A stretch of DNA of 10,386 nt, from the NCBI GenBank assembly GCA_000697455.1, contig JNET01026340.1:1-10386 (forward strand), given 5' to 3'. A program made the translations under genes and the position numbers. The stretch comes from Basidiobolus heterosporus B8920. Its lineage: Eukaryota; Basidiobolomycota; Basidiobolomycetes; Basidiobolales; Basidiobolaceae. Each line of letters opens with the position of its first letter. Position 1 is the stretch's first letter. Shown here piece by piece: positions 1-6,607 of this stretch. The notes beneath the pieces are model-generated. The model had not been told where the DNA came from, did not search any database, and worked only from the letters and a program-made list of their open reading frames with translations.

Positions 1-1160
1 AGGAAACACCACCACTCTTTGTGAAGGGTAAGAAAGCCACAAGTTTGTCAGGGATAAGCTAATGAAATAGAGTCCCCAACCTGAGTTGGCGTCTTAACCA
101 AAGAAATATACTGGCTTCTCAGTCCTTTGAGATGACACTGCACTAAAGCTTCCAATGTCAAAACAACTGTAAACTCCGCCAGCAGTGTCTTGAGAAGATT
201 GCAGTTTTTACCAATAGCTACAAAGACTAACAAATCTTTGCCACACAAGGACAGAACTTGGGAAATATGTAAAATAAAGCACTTACTGTCAAGTATGGTT
301 GTTATCTTTGTGAACTAGAAAGGATGCTCTATACAAAGACTTCAGAAAATAGAGCTTGTTCTTTCACTTTGGCTTGCAGTTGCAGTCTTCCTTGTTTCAA
401 AAACAATCCAGAAGTTGCAACTTTAAACCTCAATAATTAAACTTGCTCTAAACACCAAATTCTTATATAAAGCTATGAGTCTTTAAGTAAAGATGTCTTT
501 AAAGATATCTTTTGCTTAAAGAAGCAAGGGAAGGTAGAAACTATATGTCTTTTACTGCAAGGTACAGTGTATTCAGAGTTGTGAAAGATTTGAAAAGAGA
601 TTCATCATCTGAGTCCCAGAAAACAACTAAGTGTATATACTAATCATGGAATGACTAATTACTATTGATACAACTTTGATGACCAATAAAACACTAACAG
701 GTAAGCCAAAGAGGCTGAAATCTTGCTGACATAAAGCTCAGCCACCATTTCAAAGATGGTGAAAATTTGAAGTAATATGATTGGCTGGATCAGAAGTTAT
801 AGGCAATTGATTTTTGATCACCAATAGTCACCGTATTAAAGCTTTCCAATTTAGGCTCAAGACACTTGATCATTTCATAACTCGGCCAAAAATGGCTCAA
901 ATGAGATGTACTTTATACCATTAGATAGCCAGAAAAAAGGGCTACAACATCAGTGTGATGATGTAATACTGCAAGGTCTGGCTGGTGTCTGCGTTGCATT
1001 CGAAATATTTGCAATTATCTTGGTACTAGCAATATGTTAAATGTTAATGCTAGTGAAAATAGCCTGAAAGTAATAGTATGTGTATGAAATCCAATTTCAA
1101 CACTACAATAGCCATCAATTACTTGATAATAATGTAAAAGAATAAATTAAGCCTATTTAT
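1..1160. other. AT-rich region without a recognisable gene
   Basis: I see no convincing gene here. The longest open frame is 66 codons on the minus strand (48-248). It has no recognisable motif, no signal peptide and no clear promoter. The stretch around 830-960 looks like decayed repeat DNA, but I cannot name a family. The one clear structure is an imperfect palindrome at 480-522, listed separately. The right end grades into the retrotransposon fossil, so some of this region may be its eroded 5' part. Confidence 0.5.
480..522. repeat. Imperfect 43-bp palindrome (potential hairpin or cruciform)
   Basis: The core 489-512 is centred between 500 and 501 on TTTAAA. It has 12-bp arms with a single G/T mismatch (495 against 506). 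After a small bulge the symmetry continues as TCTTTAAG (480-487) facing CTTAAAGA (515-522). About 20 base pairs could form. No gene lies beside it. It could be the tip of a small non-autonomous transposon, a protein-binding palindrome, or chance in AT-rich DNA. Confidence 0.6.
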
Positions 1161-1164
1161 CAGG

Positions 1165-2547
1165 TTTAAAATGACCAATCTTGGAGAACTGATGTACTAT
1201 CTGGGAATACAGATAAATATAGAGAGCTACCAGAACTGTAATCTTGAACCAGTCTAAGTATATCCAAGATATACTTAGAAGGTTTAAAATGGAAGAATGT
1301 AGGCCTGTATCAACCCCAATGGAGACAAACCTTAACTTGACCAAAAATGGTTCAAATCCAGCACACTTGGATTCATTTGAAAGCCAGAGATTTTCTTATC
1401 AGTCTATGATAGGTAGTTTGATGTATATCATGGCTGAAATATGTCCAGATATTTCATAATCAGTGGGAGTTGTCAGCCAATATCTTCAAAATTATGGATC
1501 TGTTCAAATCACAGCAGTTAAGTGGATTTTCAGATATTTAATAGGATCTTTTTATCTTTGCTTAAGGTATAAATATTCTGGATCAGAATATGATCTCCTG
1601 GGATACTCTCAGGCAAATTGGGGATGAGACATTGATGACAGAAGATCCACAACTGGATATACCTTTCTTTGCTGTAATGGAGCAAGTTCTTGGAATTCCA
1701 AGAATTAACCTACAGTTGCACTTTAAACTACCAAGGCAGAATACATGGCTGCCTGTGAATCTACAAAGGAGACTATGTGGGTCAGAAAACTACTGAAAGA
1801 CTTGGGCTTTATTCAGAATTCACCAATTACTATATTGTAGGATGATCAAAGTTGTATTCAATTAGCTAGGAATCCAACATTCCATGTCAGAAGTAAGCAC
1901 ATAGATATTAAGCACCACTTTATTAGAACAGCTGTAGAAAATAAGTTAGTAGACTTGGCTTATTGTCCAACTGAACAAATGGTTGCAGCCATTTTAGCCA
2001 AACCATTAGCTAGAGAGATATTTGAATATTCAAGAAGTTACTTAGGATTAGCGCATATGAATATTTAGTTGAGTGGGAGTGTTGAAATTCACATAATTTA
2101 GCATCTAATTACTCATACTTGATCTCATCCTTATCATAGCAATTTCCTCTCACCCAAAATCACACCTGGGTCTTACTTAGAATATTTTTCACTAACTTAG
2201 TGTTGAATTAAGTTTGTTTAGCACCTAAGTATTCATATAATTAGGTATATAACTTATACCTTACATTTATGAGATATTTGTCAAAGTTGAAATGCGTAAC
2301 ATCAATTTGGATTAATTACAAGATTATGAAATGTTGGATTTATGAGAAATCTAAAACATGTCCAAACAAGCTGAAACCTCTACAGTATGTTCTTAGAACC
2401 CTCTAGAATAGTACGTAATAGTTTCTTTATTTAGTTCTAACAAAAGGTATAAATACCTTTCTTTATTACAATAAAACATCAAGTGAAAGTACAACAACTT
2501 CTTAATATCCAAAGTCACTTCCAATATCCCTATTTTCACCTTCAACA
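1165..2547 (+). mobile_element. Ty1/copia LTR retrotransposon fossil, 3' part
   Basis: This is the 3' portion of a copia-type element. Parts in order are the C-terminal end of reverse transcriptase (about 1165-1300, with the family motifs LGELMYYLGIQI and KYIQDILRRFKM), the connection region (PVSTPM near 1310, the MIGSLMY type near 1410), RNase H (about 1590-2000, with TKAEYMAACE and RSKHIDIKHHF), a purine-rich tract just before the LTR (2071-2079), and the 3' LTR (2080-2547). Gag, protease, integrase and the front of reverse transcriptase are not recognisable, and no 5' LTR is in the window. The coding part is broken by several lesions, so this is an inactive fossil. With a single LTR the age cannot be dated by LTR comparison, but the decay suggests it is old. 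Confidence 0.9.
2080..2547 (+). repeat. 3' LTR of the copia fossil
   Basis: The 468-bp repeat starts TGTTGAA directly after a purine-rich tract and ends TTCAACA, a perfect 7-bp inverted terminal pair with canonical TG...CA ends. It carries a TATA box (TATAAATA, 2449-2456) followed closely by a polyadenylation signal (AATAAA, 2470-2475), which fits a compact U3-R-U5 order. The partner 5' LTR is not in the window, so a target-site duplication cannot be checked. Confidence 0.8.
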
Positions 2548-2590
2548 CTTAGAAGTACCTAGAATGCTTGACTTTCTCAAACATGTCCAA

Positions 2591-2930
2591 ATGACCCCAA
2601 ACTTTGCACACATGCTTCTGGGGCTTCCTTAGCACATTTTACATGTTGCTTTGTTTACTTCCTGATAGAAGTGTAAAAGTTGACTTTGCATTCAATAAAT
2701 CTAAAAGTGAAAACCACATATTCTTCTAATGCTCTAAATCACTTGCAATAACTCCAAGAATCCCACAACATAAGTGACCTCAAACCTTGCACACATGCTT
2801 CTAAGACCTTGTTAAACACATTCTACATGTTGCGTTGCTTACTTCTTGGCAAAAGTGTAAAAGTCAACTTTACATTCAATGAATCTACATGTGAAAACCA
2901 CCCATTATTCTGATTCTCCAATTCACTTCC
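2591..2930. repeat. Diverged tandem duplication, period about 183 bp
   Basis: Unit 1 (2591-2773) aligns with unit 2 (2774 to about 2930) at an offset of 183-184 bases. Anchors include GCACACATGCTTCT (2606 and 2789), ACATGTTGC, AAGTGTAAAAGT and GTGAAAACCAC (2707 and 2891). I judge about four-fifths of bases to match, so the duplication is not recent. Neither unit has a long open frame. It begins some 40 bp beyond the LTR end and is probably unrelated to it. It may be a remnant of another repeat family. Confidence 0.75.
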
Positions 2931-3380
2931 AGTTTCACTTTCAATAAAGGGACATGTATAATTTTTCTTATATAATGATCAGATCTAGGTTAGGTTACCT
3001 AACTTATATTTAATGTGTGAGCCAGAATTTCCAATAATGTACTGAGCTTGCATACTATGTGTATTTTTGCTGTGGATAGCTTATTGTTTGCTCTACATAT
3101 AAGGAAATATCATAACTATGGTTGTAATATGGAAGCCAAATCAAAGAATATGACATTGGGACTACCAGGCGCTATGATGCCAGTAAATGCTGGATCTACG
3201 ATCTTAGTACAAAGCTTACTTCCCCTTCTCTTACTCCTAATCCTGAGCCATTTCATGTACCCGCACCATTATCAGCACCGCATCCCATGCATACCCCAAT
3301 GTACTTACCAGTTCTCCTGATTCTAACGTAAACTGATGTAGGTAAACTGAAAAGTATAGATTAAAAGGAACCCCTTTTCT
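2931..3380. other. Intergenic stretch, no supported gene
   Basis: Two overlapping plus-strand frames are open here: 3048-3320, which begins with ATG, and 3128-3322 in a different frame, which has no ATG near its start and encodes a proline-rich C-terminal half. Neither has a recognisable domain or signal peptide, and they exclude each other as single genes. The right end forms the upstream region of the gene at 3421. I cannot say whether an eroded exon is present. Confidence 0.4.
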
Positions 3381-3388
3381 TATAAATA
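3381..3388 (+). promoter_or_regulatory. TATA box of the gene at 3421
   Basis: TATAAATA lies 40 bp before the ATG at 3421, implying a very short leader. A similar TATA box precedes each of the two related secreted-protein genes. Confidence 0.65.
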
Positions 3389-3420
3389 TTTGGCAGCCAG
3401 CATTATTTCCAATCAGCATC

Positions 3421-3891
3421 ATGAAATCTATTCACTATATTTCCCTATTATTCCTTGGCTCAATCTCTTCATTGAGCGCCGAGTGTACAAATGGTGAAAT
3501 GAAGTGCGGAAGTAAACCAACGCAATACGAGCATTGTTCCAATGACCAATGGATTACAATCAATTGTGGTGAAGGGACTGTTTGTGCTAAACAAGGCGAG
3601 AATGGAGTAATCTGTACTTTCCCAAAGGATTCTGGTGCTCATTCCAGCAAGAATAAAGAGCCGGTTCCAGCTGTGGATTCAGCTGATGTCACGGACTCTG
3701 ATGAAGAAAACCCGGATACTGATGGAAGTAACGATAAAATGGAAGGCCTTGATAGTAACAAAAAGGAAGACAAGGTCCCCGACAAGATCCCTGGGAGAAA
3801 GGATGCTAACGGAGGTAAGAACCCAGACCATGCTACTTCAGATACAACTGATAATTCAGGGATGTTTAGAAAGAGAATGATGGAGTTGTAA
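3421..3891 (+). CDS. Secreted CBM19-like chitin-binding protein with charged tail (paralogue 1)
   Basis: The product has 156 residues. Residues 1-20 form a signal peptide (basic start, hydrophobic core, small residues before a likely cut after A20). Residues 21-67 form a six-cysteine module (C22, C29, C39, C49, C55, C65) with a tryptophan at W44 and a GTVC motif, the pattern of carbohydrate-binding module family 19, which binds chitin in fungal chitinases. The spacing C2-C3 is nine residues, two more than in its two neighbours. Residues 68-156 are a disordered tail of mixed charge rich in D, K, E, S and N, ending in a basic patch (RKR near the end) that a Kex2-type protease could cut. No catalytic domain, membrane segment or GPI signal is present. 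The ATG is the first after a TATA box and no intron is needed. The chitin-binding role is inferred from the family pattern and was not tested. Confidence 0.88.
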   Translation: MKSIHYISLLFLGSISSLSAECTNGEMKCGSKPTQYEHCSNDQWITINCGEGTVCAKQGENGVICTFPKDSGAHSSKNKEPVPAVDSADVTDSDEENPDTDGSNDKMEGLDSNKKEDKVPDKIPGRKDANGGKNPDHATSDTTDNSGMFRKRMMEL

Positions 3892-3922
3892 AGTATATTC
3901 TTATATATATCATGTTATCTAG

Positions 3923-3928
3923 AATAAA
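3923..3928 (+). terminator. Polyadenylation signal of the gene 3421-3891
   Basis: AATAAA starts 32 bp after the stop codon at 3891, within the 127-bp space between two convergent genes. Confidence 0.6.
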
Positions 3929-3954
3929 AGCCTCTATTTCAAAGTGACTGTTTC

Positions 3955-3960
3955 TTTATT
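3955..3960 (-). terminator. Polyadenylation signal of the gene 4019-4897
   Basis: AATAAA on the minus strand (TTTATT as written) lies about 59 bp after the stop codon of the minus-strand gene. It sits only 26 bp from the plus-strand signal of the convergent gene, so the two transcripts probably overlap at their 3' ends. Confidence 0.6.
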
Positions 3961-4018
3961 CTATGAATCTAATGTGTGAGTACATTATTACTAGTCAATT
4001 AGAATATTCAGCGTATGT

Positions 4019-4897
4019 TTAGTAGCTCTCTTCGGTGTCGTTGTTAGTATCTGGTGTGTCATGACTCTCGTTGGCCTCGCTCTTAACCAAGATTTCGTTC
4101 TCAACACTTTCATCAGTAGCTTTATCGGCCGATGTTGAATCATCGTTGGAGTTGTTGGCTTCGCTATTCCCGTCAGTTTCTGCTTCATGATAATCCTTTT
4201 CGGTAGCATTCTCGTCGACTTCTTGAACCTCCTTCATAGAGGTGTTGTTATCATCACCTACCTTGTAATCTGACTCATTGTTTGTTTGCTCACTATTTTC
4301 TTGATTTGACGAAGTATTTTCAAGATATGGGTTGTCCTCCTCAGCATTGTTATCTGTGTCGTTATCTGCGTCGTTAGCAGGAGAAGCAGTGTTGTCTACT
4401 GATTCATTAGTTTCAGCACCACCATCATCCTCTTTAGAGTTATCACTGCTCACGGCATTCGTGTCATCGTATTTACTCTGGTTATCGGGGTAACTCGATA
4501 TGTTTTCGTCACCATCTTCGTCCTCCTCATCATCATCGTTAGTGTCACCTTCATTCGCGTTACTCCCGTTAGTACTTGCTCCGACCCCGGAAGGCTGTTT
4601 AATTTCGTTATCTTCTTCCGAATCATCTTCTTCCATCTCCTCTTCGTCTAGGACATCATTGGAAGCATCACCAGCATAATTATCACCCTCCTTTGAATTA
4701 TCGTAGCCGCATATTACAAATCCTTGCTTTGTGGATTGGCAGATGGTTCCGGTAGCGCATTGGATTTTTTTCCATTTAGCATTGTCACACATTAGAATTG
4801 AACCTTCGGAACATTTCACCACACCATTGCTACAATTTGCAGCAACCTTGGACAACAAGAATAGGGAAGCAAGTACTAAACCACTGGAGGACTTCAT
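4019..4897 (-). CDS. Secreted CBM19-like protein with long acidic, sequon-rich tail (paralogue 2)
   Basis: The product has 292 residues. Residues 1-20 are a signal peptide with a likely cut after A20. Residues 21-65 carry the six-cysteine CBM19-like module (C22, C29, C37, C47, C53, C63), with W42 and the GTIC motif. The cysteine spacing is identical to the gene at 5828. The remaining 225 or so residues are low-complexity and acidic, dominated by D, E, N and S, and lack tandem repeats. I count 13 N-X-S/T sequons, nearly all in the tail, so heavy N-glycosylation is possible. There is no membrane or GPI anchor and no enzyme domain. A TATA box lies 53-60 bp upstream. The gene converges with paralogue 1 and diverges from paralogue 3. 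Likely role: an extracellular or wall-associated chitin-binding protein. The tail's function is unknown. Confidence 0.88.
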   Translation of the reverse strand: MKSSSGLVLASLFLLSKVAANCSNGVVKCSEGSILMCDNAKWKKIQCATGTICQSTKQGFVICGYDNSKEGDNYAGDASNDVLDEEEMEEDDSEEDNEIKQPSGVGASTNGSNANEGDTNDDDEEDEDGDENISSYPDNQSKYDDTNAVSSDNSKEDDGGAETNESVDNTASPANDADNDTDNNAEEDNPYLENTSSNQENSEQTNNESDYKVGDDNNTSMKEVQEVDENATEKDYHEAETDGNSEANNSNDDSTSADKATDESVENEILVKSEANESHDTPDTNNDTEESY

Positions 4898-4949
4898 GTT
4901 TTAATTAGGATGAATGAAACGGTTGCCATTTCTGTTGATTTGTTGCTGG

Positions 4950-4957
4950 CTTATATA
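4950..4957 (-). promoter_or_regulatory. TATA box of the gene 4019-4897
   Basis: TATATAAG on the minus strand lies 53-60 bp upstream of the ATG at 4897. The leader between them is AT-rich and has no upstream ATG that I can see. Confidence 0.6.
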
Positions 4958-5149
4958 CAGGAACTTTGCCGGAGCTTTTTCTTTGGTGATCGAGGTGTAT
5001 TATCACTTGGTGCACTCTTCATTAGCATAATCCACTTCTTTTTGCATTTCTGGACAATGAGTACCTTTATTTACATAATCATACAGTCCACCAAATAATA
5101 GTAGGAATTATTTGTTGTGCAAAGTAGCGCCTTTGATACCTCGAGTTGC

Positions 5150-5174
5150 TTTCCTAAACTGACTGATTAGGAAA
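5150..5174. repeat. Perfect 8-bp inverted repeat
   Basis: TTTCCTAA (5150-5157) faces TTAGGAAA (5167-5174) across a 9-bp spacer. It lies in the spacer between two divergent paralogues and could be a binding site for a dimeric regulator. Chance is also possible at this length. Confidence 0.5.
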
Positions 5175-5230
5175 TCAAACAAACCAGCACCATAATTAAT
5201 TACTCATCTCGATCTTTAGACATCATATAG

Positions 5231-5281
5231 GGAGCGTGAGGAGCGTAGGGCTAGGAGCGTAGGGCTAGGAGCGTAGGGCTA
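5231..5281 (+). repeat. 14-bp tandem array, three perfect copies plus a partial
   Basis: The unit GGAGCGTAGGGCTA occurs without change at 5240-5253, 5254-5267 and 5268-5281, preceded by a 9-base partial copy at 5231-5239. Perfect identity points to recent slippage or unequal exchange. Each unit carries TAGGGCTA, close to the TTAGGG-type motifs just downstream. Confidence 0.9.
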
Positions 5282-5294
5282 GGATTGTTATGTA

Positions 5295-5353
5295 CTAGGG
5301 TTAGGTAAGTGAGAACCCATAGAGCACCTTCAGCTATTTAGGGGTTAGGGTTA
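5295..5353 (+). promoter_or_regulatory. Telomere-like motifs, possible Tbf1/Myb-type sites
   Basis: CTAGGGTTAGG (5295-5305) and GGGGTTAGGGTTA (5341-5353) resemble fungal telomere repeats. The second contains an exact complement of the ARCCCTAA site known for yeast Tbf1, a telomere-repeat-binding Myb factor that also acts at promoters. The sites lie some 420-480 bp from the TATA box of the plus-strand gene and about 340-400 bp from that of the minus-strand gene. Binding is inference. An interstitial telomere remnant is the alternative. Confidence 0.4.
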
Positions 5354-5394
5354 TTATTAGTTCAGAGTAACAGCATCTTTTCTTTTGCCAGTAG

Positions 5395-5446
5395 TTCACT
5401 ATATAGATGCCATACAATAATTCACTATATAGACGCCATACAATAA
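5395..5446 (+). repeat. Direct duplication of a 26-bp unit
   Basis: The unit 5395-5420 is repeated immediately at 5421-5446 with a single transition (T at 5408 against C at 5434). Each copy contains CACTATATAGA. The copies are adjacent and nearly identical, so the duplication is recent. Confidence 0.85.
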
Positions 5447-5764
5447 TATTCTTCTTGTGGTTTACCAATCAACGAATAGCCTAATTAGGGAATAAAGCAA
5501 TATGGGTCTCACTGCTATTATTAGTTAAATCGGTTCATTGGCAATTTCACGGGCTGCTTGAGGTTCATGAGACAGTATCTGCCTTGGAGTTTAGCCTAAC
5601 CCTTGTATGCACGCAATGCCTTTAAATTGAGACCGCTATAAATTCGTGGTAGGGAGCTTTAATGAATAGCTGATTCAATTAGCCTCCTCTTTTGGGTTAG
5701 TCATCAATCTGACTTTTGGGGAACTTAACAGCGTACCTACACTCTCACAACTAACAACAACTCA

Positions 5765-5772
5765 TATAAATA
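5765..5772 (+). promoter_or_regulatory. TATA box of the gene 5828-6607
   Basis: TATAAATA lies 63 bp upstream of the ATG at 5828. It has the same sequence as the TATA box of paralogue 1. No ATG is seen between the box and the start codon. Confidence 0.65.
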
Positions 5773-5827
5773 CTCCACCTTCCTTGTCTGTTGTAGATCA
5801 GAGTCAATTATTTATCATATTCACATC

Positions 5828-6607
5828 ATGAAGTATATCTACAGTATTGGTTTGTTCGCCATCACTTTGGCTTCCCATGTTGCTGCTGATTGCACCGATG
5901 GCCAGGTCCAATGTTCTGGAGATGAAATACAGATTTGCAGTAACAATGAGTGGCAAACTACCCAGTGTGCCACCGGTACTGTGTGTCGGTCTACTGATGA
6001 TGGCAGTCCTATATGTGACTTCTCACCGGCTGATGCTACTGAAGACGCGAGTGATGTTGGACAAGATGATAGCAGTGCTCCAATTAGTCTAGTTACAAAT
6101 GCCGAAGATCAAGATAACTCCAATGATGATAGTGCTGGAGAGGTGGATCAAACTAGTGACGATGCTGACGATACTAGTGGTGATGAAAGCGGTGCTGTAG
6201 ATGATAGTAACGACAACAGTGATGAGATTGATATTGGAGATGGTGATGAAGTTGGTGACGCTGACTCAGATGTCGATGGCAACGATGCTGATACCGACGA
6301 TCAAGTTACTGATAATGGAGATAATGGCTCAGAAGACCAAGGTGATGATGGTAGCAATGCAGTTGTTGATGGTAGTGACGATGGCTCAGACGACCAAGGC
6401 GATGATACTAGTGATACAGTTGTTGATAGCGGCGATGATGGCTCAGACGACCAAGATGATGACGGTTCGGATGGCCAAGGTGATGACGGTTCGGATGACC
6501 AAGGCGACGACGGCTCGGATGATCAAGGTGACGACGGTTCGGATGACCAAGGTGACGATGGATCGGACGACCAAGGTGATGATAGTGGTGATGCCCAAGC
6601 CGAGTAA
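5828..6607 (+). CDS. Secreted CBM19-like protein with Asp-rich repeat tail (paralogue 3)
   Basis: The product has 259 residues. Residues 1-20 are a signal peptide with a likely cut after A20. Residues 21-65 are the six-cysteine CBM19-like module (C22, C29, C37, C47, C53, C63), with W42 and the GTVC motif. Residues 66-259 are extremely acidic, mostly D, S, G and N with almost no basic residues. The tail ends in tandem repeats: two 19-residue units, then six 8-residue units of the GSDDQGDD type, then a short end (SGDAQAE). I count one N-glycosylation sequon, against about a dozen in paralogue 2. No anchor or enzyme domain is seen. The protein is probably secreted, chitin-bound and strongly anionic. 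The tail may bind cations such as calcium, but that is inference from composition. Other frames across the tail stay open only because of the repeat. Confidence 0.9.
   Translation: MKYIYSIGLFAITLASHVAADCTDGQVQCSGDEIQICSNNEWQTTQCATGTVCRSTDDGSPICDFSPADATEDASDVGQDDSSAPISLVTNAEDQDNSNDDSAGEVDQTSDDADDTSGDESGAVDDSNDNSDEIDIGDGDEVGDADSDVDGNDADTDDQVTDNGDNGSEDQGDDGSNAVVDGSDDGSDDQGDDTSDTVVDSGDDGSDDQDDDGSDGQGDDGSDDQGDDGSDDQGDDGSDDQGDDGSDDQGDDSGDAQAE
6326..6583 (+). repeat. Nested coding minisatellite: 57-bp and 24-bp units
   Basis: Two 57-bp units (6326-6382 and 6383-6439) are followed by six 24-bp units (6440-6463, 6464-6487, 6488-6511, 6512-6535, 6536-6559, 6560-6583). All multiples keep the reading frame. 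The 24-bp units differ mainly at synonymous third bases (GGC/GGT/GGA, TCA/TCG, GAC/GAT) while the protein unit GSDDQGDD is nearly constant. The 57-bp units start with the same 8-residue block. Confidence 0.9.

Larger units (their letters stand above)
4898..5827. other. Divergent promoter region between two secreted-protein paralogues
   Basis: This 930-bp spacer separates the divergently transcribed genes 4019-4897 and 5828-6607. A 62-codon plus-strand frame (4910-5098) overlaps the minus-strand promoter and looks like chance. The spacer contains an inverted repeat (5150-5174), a 14-bp tandem array (5231-5281), telomere-like motifs (5295-5305 and 5341-5353) and a 26-bp direct duplication (5395-5446), all listed separately. 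I see no RNA gene. Confidence 0.6.

Noticed and set aside
48-248. 66-codon frame on the minus strand
   Set aside because: No recognisable motif, no clear promoter and no support from context. Frames of this size are expected by chance.
1153-1344. 63-codon minus-strand frame
   Set aside because: Antisense to the reverse-transcriptase part of the copia fossil. The plus strand carries the recognisable motifs.
1340-1370. tRNA-like GGTTCAAATCC segment
   Set aside because: It matches a T-arm by sequence only. No acceptor, D or anticodon arms can be placed, and it lies in the copia fossil coding region.
4910-5098. Small hydrophobic 62-codon frame on the plus strand
   Set aside because: It overlaps the TATA box and leader of the minus-strand secreted-protein gene, and its hydrophobic content follows from T-rich DNA.
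5231-5446. CRISPR-like array
   Set aside because: The 14-bp and 26-bp repeats are directly adjacent with no unique spacers, and the context is eukaryotic.
3421-6607. Chitinase or chitin deacetylase genes
   Set aside because: Only the CBM19-like module is present. No catalytic domain follows in any of the three proteins.
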